From Isoetes taiwanensis (lineage: Eukaryota; Streptophyta; Lycopodiopsida; Isoetales; Isoetaceae): a stretch of DNA of 64,000 nt. A program made the translations under genes and the position numbers. The notes under the pieces are model-generated. The model saw only the letters and a list, made by a program, of their open reading frames with translations, had not been told where the DNA came from and searched no databases. This document shows, one piece after another, positions 23,991 to 33,890 of the stretch. The stretch's first letter is position 1. The number at the start of each line of letters is the position of its first letter. Location: contig JAJEKV010000031.1 of NCBI GenBank assembly GCA_021234155.1, positions 12,758,928 through 12,822,927 on the forward strand. The letters run 5' to 3'.

Positions 23991-24229
23991 TTAAACTTCT
24001 TCCATTTCATGATAGATGGCCGTAAGGTGGGAAAGTGCAGAGAAGAATGCTATAAATTGGGGTCATGCATGCCACCCAAAGTCATATCTCAGATATGAAT
24101 CTATCTAATATAAATATAAGTGATTGTTAACCGAGATCTATTGTATATTAATTGCAAAACATTTGCTTTCATTGGGATATAAGACTTAAAGTAGCCATGT
24201 TATGTACAACTCTGATCATGGATGTGTTT

Positions 24230-24925
24230 TCACACCGCACTTACGGCTAAATTGTGGCTCTCATAAAATATGGAAGGGTTATTTTTGCACCGTAGCCACC
24301 TGTGCTTAAAATGTGCATAGCATAAAAACGAAAGTAGTATATTCCGCACCGTGAGCCACGGTGCGGGTTATACATACAATAAGATATTGAAGGAAGAGCC
24401 AAGACCGTAGCCACCTGCGGCGGAAATGTGCAATGCGTAAAAAAATGGAATGGGTATTTTCAAGACCGTGAGCCTGCGGTGCGAAATTGTGAATAGAATA
24501 AATTATCGGGTCTTGTTTTCGACCGAGCCACCGGCGCGAATTTGTGCATAGCATAAATTAAGGAAGTGTTATTTTCGCATCGCTGTTGCACGCTCTTAGT
24601 CTCTCTTGCAAATCAAGCCGCTACAAAGGCCACATTCTAAGTGTCATAAATCGGTATTTGCCGCTCCACGAATGATAAATAGCGGTCAGATAAAGCATGG
24701 TGGCTGTGATGTGGCTACGATAGTGGCTACGGTGCGTAAAACATGCGGTCGGGCAATTTTGACTGCCCTATTTCAAGATCGCGGGCTACGGCAGGCGATT
24801 TTAAAACAAACAGTCGGCGGCAGTTTTTTGACCGCCCTATTTTCAAGATCGTCGGGTTTTACGGTGCTTAAAACAGATGTCGGGCAGTTTTTGGACCGCC
24901 CGATTTCACACCGCGGGCTACCGTA
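24230..24925. repeat. hairpin array, element 1 end A
   Basis: About eight degenerate copies of a short hairpin whose ideal form has stems TTTCGCACCGT and ACGGTGCGAAA around a GGCT loop. Spacers of TGCATAGCATAAATTAAGGA type are the reverse complement of those in element 2 at 47.2 and 53.4 kb. From 24690 on the units also carry CGGTCGGGCA and GACCGCCC phrases. Several copies are altered (AAGACCG in place of GCACCG). Confidence 0.75.
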
Positions 24926-24989
24926 ACATTTTTCGCCTAGGGGTTTATGGGATCGGGATGCATAATATTGCTTAATTGAATTTCTTCTC

Positions 24990-25459
24990 CTTGCTAAAAT
25001 CCGCCATGTCCATGGAAGGCGCTTAGCTCAAATCCCACAAAAAATGAGGCTTTTGACACCCGCTTTAATATTGATGAGGTCATTACTAGCCAATGGTGAC
25101 TTCTATTCCAATCACAGAGGGCGGCGCTTATTCCCATCACAAGCCGCCAGATGGACGTAGAGGAGGTTGTCCTTAGTAAGACTTCTGGGCAAACCCTTGG
25201 AAATGTCGCCCACACTATTAATAATAGTGTGGATCTAATATTTCAAAACCCGACCGCTTCCTAGTCGGGTCACCTTGCCGAGCGGCCGGTAAGGTTGTTG
25301 GGGAAGGAGTTTTCCGCGGACGCCACCGCCCGCCACAATATTCCAGCCTGGATGATTGTATTGTGGTAGCAAAGGACATAGCTCGATCCAACAGCCTACC
25401 GCCGCTCCCCACCCCCCGAGCGGAGACATTAGAGGAAGCCGCCGGGTCATAATGTCGCG
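24990..25459. other. coding-like region upstream of the H3-like frame
   Basis: GC-rich and partly open on the plus strand. A frame around 25150-25260 reads QMDVEEVVLSKTSGQTLGNV and TINNSVDLIFQNPTAS before a stop. It could be the upstream part of the same broken gene. No family recognised. Confidence 0.3.
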
Positions 25460-26311
25460 GTGGCCTGTGTTGATGTCATCCATGTCCCAAGACGGAGTCA
25501 CGGCCATTCCCAGTTCTTGTGTAATGAGCTGGATTACATGTTGAAACCACCGGGGGTTCTACACACCCGCCAGTGCTTTGGCTGCTTGACCGGGGCCATG
25601 GTGGCCCAATGGCTCATGAATCAGCTATCTCCTCGCCTCGGACGCTGGGACCACTATTGCATTCCCAAACGTTTGGCAGTGGTGGGGGTGAGGAAGAACT
25701 GCAGACTATGGAAGTGCAAAGATGACCAAAGATCACCTGGTCCAAAGATGATCGCCAGGATCGACGGGCCAAGAAGATCGCAAGATCACCGGTCCAAAGA
25801 AGATCGCCAGGATCACCGCCTCTAGCAAGATCATCATCAGGTGGACCAGCATGTTGATCCCGGGAATCCTAGTTCGAGTGGAACAGGTAATAGGAAGCCC
25901 CGGTGAAAGCTGAAATCCAAGCCGAAGAAATCCGAGCCGGCAAAGCCTCCTAGGCTTGTTCCTAGTTGGAGACAAGCTGAGAGAGATGCAGCCAAGAAGA
26001 CTGATAAGCTTGGTAATAAGCGGAAGCCTAAGGAAGGGGAGCCTAGTGTTAGATATGGTGGCCCTGAGAAGATAAAGGGTGCTCCTCCTGGCACTCAGGC
26101 TTTGAGGGAGATTAGGTACTGGCAGGCACACACCCAGCTTGCCTTCGCTAGAATGGTCAGGTTTGAGATGCAGGAAAGTATTGAGAGGAGGAAGGAATCA
26201 AGGAGGAAGAGGAGGGACAGAGCACCAGACTTCGTCCCGATGGTGGAGGAGGAGGCGAAAATGACTATTCCACATTCTGTGGGAAGGTCTATTTCACTTT
26301 TTGTTTGTTAA
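25460..26311 (+). pseudogene. histone H3-like frame with a long basic N-terminus
   Basis: One frame runs from 25460 to 26311 with only two stops (TAG at 25823, TGA near 25904). The C-terminal part has a lysine/arginine/proline-rich stretch (PKKSEPAKPPRLVPSW; KRKPKEGEP) and then APPGTQALREIRYWQ and TQLAFARMVRFEM. In histone H3 and CENH3 the N-helix region has PGT-ALREIR followed by T, L and PFxRLVRE, so this matches the H3 N-helix and first helix. The rest of the histone fold (helices 2 and 3) is absent. A charged ERRKESRRKRRDR tail replaces it. The N-terminal half (ELDYMLKPPGVLHTRQCFGC) is unknown. H3-like, truncated and probably not functional as a histone. Read as cargo of element 1. Confidence 0.6.
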
Positions 26312-26400
26312 AGATGAGCCGCCACTGATGAGTGTTTTATAAAATGACTATTCTATTTATTGGCATTCTTTGGGAAGGTCTATTTCAGACCGCCAAAGAC
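26255..26400. repeat. short duplication after the H3-like frame
   Basis: AAAATGACTATTC, then CATTCT, then GGGAAGGTCTATTTCA occurs at 26258 and again at 26341. The stop codon of the H3-like frame lies in the first copy, so its C-terminus may be duplicated or displaced. Confidence 0.65.
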
Positions 26401-26650
26401 TATTTTTTGAGGGGGGTCTATTTCTCGCCAAAGACCGTGACTCACGTGAGAAACAGACTATTCCACTCACTGCGAAGAGAATGCTGAACTGAATTTAGAA
26501 TCTATTTGTAAGGAAAATGGCCAAGAGCTTTCCAAATTGAAATGTGCGGTAAATAGATGGATCACATGTATCACTTATGGTTACATACTTATAACTCATA
26601 TAAGAGGCATAGCATCATATAAGAGGCATAGCATACATGAATGAAGAAGC

Positions 26651-26902
26651 TTATTCGCGATCGGGATCATCATGAAAAGGTAGTTGAGTGATGCGATTAA
26701 TCTCATAGACGCCACGCTCTGGAACCCTCCAAAGGTGGATAACAACACGATAAAACCCTCCGGAAGAACGATTTCGGCCCTCTGCTACTCCTTCCAGCCA
26801 GGGATCAAGGGGGATACCCCTCTGAGAACATCTATAAAGATCATTATATGTCATAGTGCAAGTAATGGAGTCCATATCTTCGGGACGAGGAGGCCGAGAC
26901 AT
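26651..26902 (-). CDS. small unknown protein, pair 1 member a
   Basis: 83 residues from the ATG at 26902 (MSRPPRPEDMDSITC) to the stop at 26651. I chose this start because the related ORF at 27066 begins at the matching place. Shared features with that ORF: DSITC near residue 11, a Cys near residue 24, IPLDPW against IPMEDW, a hydrophobic strand with W (VVIHLWRVPERGVYEI), and an acidic C-terminus. No family known to me, no signal peptide or membrane segment. Both copies stay open while diverging strongly, which argues for past selection on the protein. Confidence 0.5.
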   Translation of the reverse strand: MSRPPRPEDMDSITCTMTYNDLYRCSQRGIPLDPWLEGVAEGRNRSSGGFYRVVIHLWRVPERGVYEINRITQLPFHDDPDRE

Positions 26903-27065
26903 AGCAAATGGATGCCTTCTGCATTGAGTGGAACCGTACTTATATCGAACAAAATTATTGACATGCAATCGAAGAAAAGATTATTGGTTATACATACGAG
27001 CATAATGTACAAAATACACATGTATATAATGTAACGATATAGCGATATACATTCTGAGTATTGAT

Positions 27066-27314
27066 TTAGGGGGACTCTTCTGAGTCATTGTCACCAGGCA
27101 CCCCAATGATCTTTTCTATCATGTACATTTGATGCTCTCTATTCCATATTAGATAGATGATAACATCGAATGGATCAGGATAATAGCGAGGATTGAGAGC
27201 GGTAGTGGTCATCCAGTCTTCCATGGGTATTTCTCGCTCGCAACACTGCTTGAAATTTTCGTGATTCATCTTGCAGGTAATGGAATCACGTTCAGGACCA
27301 GAATGAGACCACAT
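27066..27314 (-). CDS. small unknown protein, pair 1 member b
   Basis: 82 residues from the ATG at 27314 (MWSHSGPERDSITC) to 27066. Homologous along its whole length to the 26651-26902 ORF (DSITC, IPMEDW, DVIIYLIWNREHQMYMIEKI, acidic end). The longer open frame upstream to 27476 is not shared and I leave it out. It is divergent from the plus-strand ORF at 27439, with 124 bp between them. AT-rich flanks with AAAATTATTG and TATACATAC phrases are also duplicated at 26950-27000. Confidence 0.5.
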   Translation of the reverse strand: MWSHSGPERDSITCKMNHENFKQCCEREIPMEDWMTTTALNPRYYPDPFDVIIYLIWNREHQMYMIEKIIGVPGDNDSEESP

Positions 27315-27438
27315 GGCTAGACGGAGGCCAATGTTGCTGCACTCGGCAATTTGATGTATATTTATACCCACCAAAATTATTGATGGTATATACATAGAAA
27401 TTATTGGATCGTATACATACCTGTATGGTACTCGTATA

Positions 27439-27729
27439 ATGGAACAGTTGAAGGACATGCTTTTCCATGGTTTCATGGCCTACTCTCTGGATCAGCATGT
27501 GCCTCTGGTCATTCCTACTAATGAGAAGAATAGGATTTATATCCTCATTGAACTTTACGACTTCCATTATAAATCTTTTGTGGATATTGGTAAGCTCCTA
27601 TTCCGTTCCCTTGACTTCAACATCCTGTGGTTACTGTCTAGATTCCCCACCTGGGATACAATTCCTTGGGATACACGTGACCTATGGCTACATAGCACAC
27701 AGCACATAATACGTACATATCACAGGTGA
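27439..27729 (+). CDS. unknown protein, pair 2 short member
   Basis: 96 residues. It matches the C-terminal half of the protein at 28621-29215. SLDQ aligns with the same word there, followed by LIELYDFHYKSFVDIGKLLF against LIRAYYNEYNGFVELGPLFF. Next come SRFPTWDT against TRYPIWWE and WDTRDLW against WDTRELW. Relative to the longer copy it lacks about 100 N-terminal residues. Function unknown. The WDTR(D/E)LW block looks like the family signature. Confidence 0.5.
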   Translation: MEQLKDMLFHGFMAYSLDQHVPLVIPTNEKNRIYILIELYDFHYKSFVDIGKLLFRSLDFNILWLLSRFPTWDTIPWDTRDLWLHSTQHIIRTYHR

Positions 27730-27904
27730 AGATACTCCACTGGACTGGTATAAAGATTTTCATAGAAATTAAGCAAGTGATTTCCGTGTAATTAAGTAAC
27801 ATCCTCATATTATCATGTATTATCTTGGCAATCTTACACTTTTAGTGTAATTGAATGATTTCTTCTACCATTTTCCTTGCATTTTTTCATGTGAATGTTT
27901 TATT

Positions 27905-28030
27905 TGTGGTCATATTCGGCACCGTGGCCACGGTGCGAAATTGCCTCAGTTACAAATTATTGAAGGGCCTATTTCGCACCGTGGCTACAGTGCGAAATAC
28001 TGTGGATCTAGTTTAGTTACGGGCCCATCT
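27905..28030. repeat. hairpin pair, second spacer type
   Basis: GCACCGTGGCCACGGTGCGA at 27920 and a close copy (GCACCGTGGCTACAGTGCGA) at 27978 flank a spacer with TTACAAATTATTGAAGGGCC. This spacer type recurs only at 29395-29700. Confidence 0.85.
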
Positions 28031-28139
28031 TTCGCCACCACCAAAGGGTATAATACTTCAGCATTATTGGTATTATTCTTCAACTTTCTTGGTATTATAC
28101 TTCAACAGTATTAGTATTATACTTCAACATTATTGGATT

Positions 28140-28615
28140 CGTAGCTATAAATTCTTTCACCTTGCTTTCACTTCTCACCTTTGTTCCATGTTTTCACATT
28201 GCTTTCACTTCTCGTGTTCTCACCTTGCTTTCACTTCTCACCTTGTGTTCCGTGTTCTTTGCTAATTGATCTTGATCCTTGCTTCTTGCTCCTTCATCTT
28301 CGTGCTACTTCATGCTACTTGGTCTTGTTCCTTGCTCTTGATCTTGCTACTTGATCTTGTTCCTTGCTTCCTTGCCCCATGATCTTCCTTGTTCCTTGCT
28401 TCTTGCTACTTGATCTTGATCCTTGTTCCTTGCTACTTCATCTTCCTGGTCCTTGCTATTTGGTCTTCCTTGTTCCTTGATCTTCTTGCTCCTTGCTTCT
28501 TGCTACTTGATCTTGATACTTGTTCCTTGCTACTTGGTCTTCTTCCTTGCTTCTTGCTCCTTGTTCCTTGCTCTGCTCCTTGTTCCTTGCTCCGTCGGTG
28601 ATCCTTGCTTGCTTG
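28140..28615 (+). repeat. pyrimidine-rich CTTGATC-type repeat
   Basis: Low-complexity tract of TTGCTACTTGATCTTGTTCC-like words directly upstream of the ATG at 28621. It may be a pyrimidine-rich leader or promoter of that ORF, or simple-sequence expansion. Open frames through it on both strands are artefacts. Confidence 0.8.
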
Positions 28616-28620
28616 TGCAA

Positions 28621-29215
28621 ATGATTGGACCCAATCCTCCCTGGGTTACTCCAGAAGGCTTGCAAGCATGCCCCAGGCATTCTGTGCGGCCTGAAACTGA
28701 TGAGCTATTTGACCATTTCTTGGAGTGGAGGTTGCACCACAGTCCCACCAAGGAGCTTGCAATGGAGTTGATCAACTTCATTCTGGAACGATTCGATTGT
28801 GGTCATGAACCACTGATGGAAATTAATCCATCTGAATGTTATAGGAGACTTGCAATGAGGGGAATTCTTGAACCCCCTCCTTATCTGGACGAGATGCTAC
28901 AGCAGTTCAGGCCTCTTCTTCGTGCTGGTTATTTAGCACTCTCTGGATCAATACATATCAGAGTTCATTCATGAAATTTCTAAGGGACAGATGTATGGCC
29001 TTATTAGGGCGTACTACAACGAGTACAACGGTTTTGTGGAGTTGGGTCCGCTCTTCTTCCGTGAGTATCATCATGTGGAATTACTTTTTCTAATGACTAG
29101 GTACCCCATATGGTGGGAAGAATCAGGCTGGGATACGCGTGAGCTCTGGTTTCCTAACCCAGATGCGTGGGTTACCCCTCATGAGGGGAAGGCAAAGGGG
29201 AAGGGAAGGGGTTAG
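28621..29215 (+). pseudogene. unknown protein, pair 2 long member, one frameshift
   Basis: Starts at the ATG at 28621 (MIGPNPPWVTPEGLQACP), just after the pyrimidine tract, not at the earlier in-frame ATG inside that tract. The first frame ends at 28974. Alignment with the 27439 ORF shows the true frame switches near 28940 in a CTCTCT run and then continues to the stop at 29215. About 197 residues in total. Helical N-terminal half (DELFDHFLEWRLHHSPTKEL), WDTRELW block near residue 170, and a Gly/Lys-rich tail (GKAKGKGRG). No known domain. A single slip in a dinucleotide run means the break is recent or a consensus error. Confidence 0.5.
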
Positions 29216-29394
29216 GAATATAGGGAAGGTTACTAGGGACATAACCGCCGTGGTCTCTAGTAACCTTTGCTATCTATCATAAATATTTCATTTGATACCG
29301 TGTTAATATGTTCTATAAATATTCTCTAATATGTTAATATGTTCTCTAATATGTTAATATTCTCTAGTTACTGGCCCATATTTCTTATTCTTGT

Positions 29395-29700
29395 GCGAAA
29401 TTGACTCAGGTACAAATTATTGAAGGGTTTATTTCAAGACCGTAGCTACCTGCATGTAAATCGACCGAAGTTACAAATTATTGAAGGGTTTACCGCACCG
29501 CGGGCTGGCAAATTAAATACGTGGATCCGGCTTTAGTTACAGCCCATATTTTGCACCGCCGCCACGGTGCGTAAATCGACTCGCCACAAATTATTGAAGG
29601 TTTATTTCGCACCGTGCTTAAATTGCTCGCCATAAATTAAATTGACTCGGTATAAATTATTGAAGGGCCTATTTTCAAGACCGCGTGGCTAATTTATGTG
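29395..29700. repeat. hairpin array, element 1 end B side
   Basis: About five units of CAAATTATTGAAGGG plus a degraded GCACCGTGGC hairpin. Several stems are replaced by AAGACCGTAGCTACCTGC-like or CACCGCCGCCACGG-like variants. Confidence 0.75.
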
Positions 29701-29749
29701 CAATACATGCATCCAATTTACTTACAATATAGCATTTCGCACACTGAGC

Positions 29750-32457
29750 ACTATCGAACTGATAAATAAACCAACTCTTTTACAGTAGAGACGTTATCAA
29801 GAGCTCTCAATACGGACATAACCTTTGCCTTGCCTACATCTCATTGATCTCCACTCCCTTGATCGCCAACAACCGCTGGACTTATACCAAGCCGCCCTCT
29901 TTTTTCCCCGCTGGGTTTTTTTGTCTAAACAACTTAGCAAGTGTTGATTCACTGCGTTTCGTGATTTCTTCACCCACTTGCACACGATCCTTCAGTAAAA
30001 CCATTGACACATCCGCTGCAAGGAATTCCCAACCGAACCTCTGTGTTGAGTGAAACGGAAGAATGCATTCTTTGCTTGCTTATGGGACTTCTCCATTCCC
30101 TGTGGTATTCCAAATTCCCGTGCTTCCATATTCCCTAACAAACCACACGCCATAATGCTAGAACAGAATATGGACATAGTGAGTCAAATTGGCCTCACCC
30201 CATGCCGTCAAGAAAGACTTAGTGAAGTTTGGGATCGCCTCCCCGAATTTGGCAACATCATTTTCCCCGCACTACCTTTTTTCTCGCATTTCCTTTACCA
30301 AGACAGAGAAATCCCCGCCATGCCTTGATTTTCTTCAGCGTGATCCGCCACTTATCATTTCGATCATCCTCACCGCAATAAGATCCTTGTAAGCTTCCCA
30401 AACACCGTGATAAGTTCTCTTTCGCGGGAGGCAAAACCTCTTAGCCTTTGGACCACCTATACCGGGTTTCAGGGGAACCTTGCCGGATACCTTTGGATCT
30501 TGAAGTATTTTGTAGTGCCCACCATGAAGTCCCACATTAGATAGCACCTTTTCAACTTCATGCATGGCAGCTTCCCTAGAGCTTTGGGGTGATTTATTCC
30601 AAGCAAACAGATACTCATGTAAACCATCTTGTCTATGATTCTCAAGAAAGCATGAAGGGTGCATATGTGTACTCTTCTTAACGGAATTGGCAATTGGCAT
30701 CAAGGTTGTGTCCTTCTCTTCTCTATTTGGTGGCTCATCCCCGACACAGCCTAATGTACTCTTGTCCAATCCAAATTGAATCTCTTCTTGCATAAAGACA
30801 AGAGGGACAAGCATGAGTAGTCTTACCAAGCACCATGCTTCATTCGTACATGCATTTTATTGTCTTCAAACTGCAAAGAAGATGCCATTCAACCTCATAC
30901 TCACCATATCCAGAACTCGCAAGTTTTTCTCCGATTCCGTGAGAGGCAATCATTGTGGGAATGGGTGTTTGATCAAAACCCATTTCAAGATAATCGTGAT
31001 TTTCCTCCGTACCTGAAATAAACCAACCCACCAAATGTGATCTTCGTGACCGGACGGAAAACTTACCATCTAGATTTGACTCTTCATTCCCCCGTGATTC
31101 AAAGCTCTGTTCATTAGACTCGCTTGAAACCCTCTCGCATTTCTCGCCTTTCACCAATTCCATTTCATCCAGCTTCAAAACAATTCTTAGTTTGCCAAAC
31201 AAGACTCTTCTACCTTCATATCATAAAATCGAACCAAAAGTGAAGCATTCTAGTTAAGTCTATCCAAAGAATTGTTATTTTCATTAAGGCGTAAAGTATC
31301 ACCAAACTTCAACTTCTTCTTACCTTTGGTATAGGATGCCACATGTATCCAAGCCGACATTGTTGGTCACCGATACATATCACCAAGAAGCTCTTTGCAC
31401 TTGTCTCTGTTTCTCGATGACCTACAAGTCCTCACACTAGTCATCCTTGGTAGTAGAATAGTTTTGGTAATGCCTTGTTGTTTAAGGCCATCCCGCAAGC
31501 ATCTGAACAAAGCAATATAAGCTTGCCTACTTATTCCGACATTGTCACACAGTTCTTGCACTGATTCTAAGGTTTGACTATTCCCCAACTCCCCGCAACA
31601 GCTTGATGTACTACAGCCTTTCCTAAGTTGAATGCTACCGTGAAGCTTTTAACATTCTCAATACATCATCTTTAGTAACTAATTTCTTTAATAAACCGCA
31701 ATATTAGCAGGTTTTTCTTATTTTCTTCTCGCAAGATTTGGATCAACAAGCTTTTTAATAGCCATGACCCTTTTTTTGAGCCTCCACCCCGTGGGCTAAT
31801 ATATTTATGGGCTTTAGGTTTTTGCCCTCTCCCCGATACCCGTGGAGTTCTTTTTCAAGCGTTTGACCCGCTTGTGAAGGGAATCATTTTCTTGCTAAAA
31901 CCCTCTTCATTCCTTGTCTGTAGTTGCATTCATCTCAGCCACCAATTTCTGATTTTCTACCTCTAATTCATTGAGCTTGCAAAGATTGTTGAGACAGAAA
32001 GTAGAAAGTAGTTAACATCTATTGGAATTGAATCCATTAACATCGATAAAACTTTGCAATTGAATCCATACAAGTGGTTATACATGGCACACAAATGTGG
32101 ATCAGTATTACCATTAACCAAATTATTACAGTAACCTAGTAACCCTTGCTGTCCCTTACAAGCAAATTCAATAAGACCGGATGCAGAGTGGAAGTTTGGA
32201 TGGGCTCGAGTGAAAGGATCACATGGATACAGTTGGCCTTTAGCCCAAAGGTCTATATTCATGGCTCCAGAAGCTCGCAATGCATCTTCATCTATTGGTT
32301 GCTTCCAAGTGAACTTATTCCTGTAAGGCAGGCATTCTTTTAGCACTTGCACTCTAAATTGACCTTCAGAATTAGTTTGATCCTGAAACAGAAGTATTAG
32401 AAGGAAGAACACTCAAAGGAATGCAATGACGACTCGGAAACCAAATACCTTTGCCAT
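29750..32457 (-). pseudogene. gene B of element 1, transposase-like candidate
   Basis: Reads inward from end B. Exon 1 includes ATGGCAAAG at 32457-32449. A 66-bp intron follows (32448-32383, GT...CAG). Exon 2 starts DQTNSEGQFRVQV and continues CLPYRNKFTW, QPIDEDALRASGAMNIDLW and GLIEFACKGQQGLLGYC, then a coiled-coil (LNELEVENQKL). Further blocks in shifting frames: AYIALFRCLRDGLKQQGI near 31500, YEVEWHLLCSLKTIKCMY plus CPSC near 30830-30900, VHICTLHAFLRIIDKMVY near 30640, HEVEKVLSNVGLHGGHYKIL and KVPLKPGIGGPKAKRF near 30450-30550. From memory, proteins with a WHL-x-LKTIKCMYG-like block and a downstream H-x-LH-x-LRI block are uncharacterised transposon-type proteins in plants and animals. I could not check this. 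Many stops and frameshifts: not functional here. Confidence 0.5.
32383..32448 (-). other. 66-bp intron of gene B
   Basis: GTATTTGG donor and CTTCTGTTTCAG acceptor on the minus strand. Element 2 has an intron of the same length at the same place (45820-45885). The flanking exons are better conserved as protein than the intron. Confidence 0.7.
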
Positions 32458-32759
32458 TGACGTTGCAAAAGACCGAGAACTGGAGCGGAGATTAGAATTA
32501 GGAAGATTCTTGCCAACAAACAGAGCGAAATTGAAACTTTTTGCTCTATTTGCTGGCAAGAATCCGCCATAATTCGAATTCAAAAACTGCCTGGGCGCGA
32601 TGGCAAGATCGTTGGCGCTCGATGGCGCGATGGCAAGGTCCATGGCGCGAGGGCAAGCTCGATCGATGGCGCTAAAGCTCGATGGCATAAGCTCGAAGGT
32701 GGGAAAACGAAAATCCTAGATATAATCATCAAATATTCAGGTCGTTAGGAAATAATGAT

Positions 32760-32830
32760 TGCGGGGTTAGGTTCGGGGGTTAGGTTCGGAGGTTAGGTAG
32801 TTAGGTTAGGGGAGAGTGAAAGTTAGGTAT
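32760..32830 (-). repeat. subterminal TTAGGTT-type repeats of end B
   Basis: Several GGTTAGGTTCGG words lie between gene B and the terminus. The corresponding place in element 2 (45440-45540) has CCTAAC words. Such subterminal repeats often bind a transposase, but that is an inference here. Confidence 0.6.
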
Positions 32831-32889
32831 GGAGGGGGGAAGCTAGGTTCGGGATCCTACGTGGCGGCCCCTTTAATATATTCTTAGGA

Positions 32890-32921
32890 GGCCCTTATTT
32901 GACCTCAAAAAAACTCTAATG
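32890..32921 (-). repeat. terminal inverted repeat, element 1 end B
   Basis: Reverse complement reads CATTAGAG, seven T, GAGGTCAAATAAGGGCC. It is followed inward by an ATATATT, CCACGTAGGATCCCGAACCT block shared with end B of element 2. Confidence 0.85.
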
Positions 32922-33061
32922 TATTTGTTATCTATTCGACTATGTTGGCATCGAAATTGGGCGCCCAACCAATTTCGATGCAGCATTATTACACATTTAG
33001 TCATAATGTTATATATGCTTCATATGTTTGTAAACAATCATATCTAATGAATTAAGTATAG

Positions 33062-33849
33062 ATGTTTGTCTCGCATCCTCAAATTTACAAGAAATGGTAT
33101 TCATATGGTATTAAAACTTTGGGTGATCTTTGGAATAATGATAGATGGATTACTTGGTCAAATCTTAAAGTAAAGATTAGAGGTTCTACTTTAGATAAGA
33201 AAATTTATAATCATATCAGAGGTAAAGTTGGAAACTCGACTCCCTCTTAAACTCAAGATGTTGGCTTGGATTGGCAGTTAAAAAAAAAAAACCTGCTACA
33301 AGGTTATATCAATTTATGACTTCTTGAATCAAAGTATTGGTTTTCCTAAGTCTTCTGTTGTATGGAATATTGATCAAAATGATACTAAAACCTTATTTGT
33401 CAATGTCTGGAATTCTTATGCTTCCAAGAAAGTATCCTTCTTTATTTGGCTCCTTGCCAACAAAAGTATTCCCTGTCTCCAGATTGCTGATAGAAGAAAT
33501 CCTAATTTGTTTGCAAATTGTCCTTTGAATTGTAATGGCATTGAAGATATGGAGCACATTTTCTTCCGTCCAAAGTTGAATTCTCTTTGGTCCTGGTTTG
33601 ATAGGCATTTTGGTCAATATGATAAAACTTCCATCATCAGCTTGTTGCAAGGCAATGATACCTATAAAAATACCATTGCTTTCTTGACTCTTTGGAATAT
33701 TTGGAAGTCGAGAAACGGATGCTTATACGGTCATAAGAGGTTTTCCTTGACTTGTATTAAATTGCACAGCTCATAGAAATGCTTATGCTGATAATTATGA
33801 CAGGTGTTGGGATCAACTTGGTGAATATATTGGGTATCATAATTTATGA
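33062..33849 (+). pseudogene. LINE (L1/Cin4-like) reverse transcriptase C-terminus
   Basis: The first frame (33062-33250) reads YKKWYSYGIKTLGDLW, the region after the RT domain in plant LINEs. After a break around 33250-33330 (with an A run), the zf-RVT region follows: KKVSFFIWLLANKSIPCL, CPLNCNGIEDMEHIFF and then TLWNIWKSRNGCLYGHKR. The reading appears to continue in another frame to the stop near 33849. The product would be the C-terminal part of ORF2, which carries the zinc-binding domain. RT and endonuclease domains are absent: a 5'-truncated, dead copy. Confidence 0.8.
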
Positions 33850-33890
33850 CGAGATATATGATATCGAGATCACCATCTTGATGCTAGACG

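Larger units (their letters stand above)
22481..32921 (+). mobile_element. large TIR element 1 (10.4 kb)
   Basis: Bounded by inverted copies of a 32-bp terminal motif: CATTAGAG, seven T, then GAGGTCAAATAAGGGCC. Its left end (A) matches the right end of element 2 in reverse complement for more than 1.3 kb. Its right end (B) matches the left end of element 2. Contents: gene A, a hairpin array, a histone H3-like frame, four small ORFs forming two related pairs, two more hairpin groups, and gene B reading inward from the right end. No target duplication is visible (flanks AGAAT and TATTT). It is either one element or two related single-end pieces side by side; element 2 supports one element. Confidence 0.7.

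Noticed and set aside
27315-27476. N-terminal extension of the 27066 ORF
   Set aside because: Not shared with the related ORF at 26651, which starts at the equivalent of 27314.
28423-28620. Upstream extension of the 28621 ORF (FLATSSSWSLLFG-like)
   Set aside because: It is translation of the CTTGATC low-complexity tract and is absent from the related ORF.
32760-32830. Interstitial telomere repeat
   Set aside because: The TTAGGTT words are irregular and are not the plant TTTAGGG array; they belong to the element end.
22470-32930. Target-site duplication around element 1
   Set aside because: Flanks AGAAT and TATTT do not match at any plausible length.
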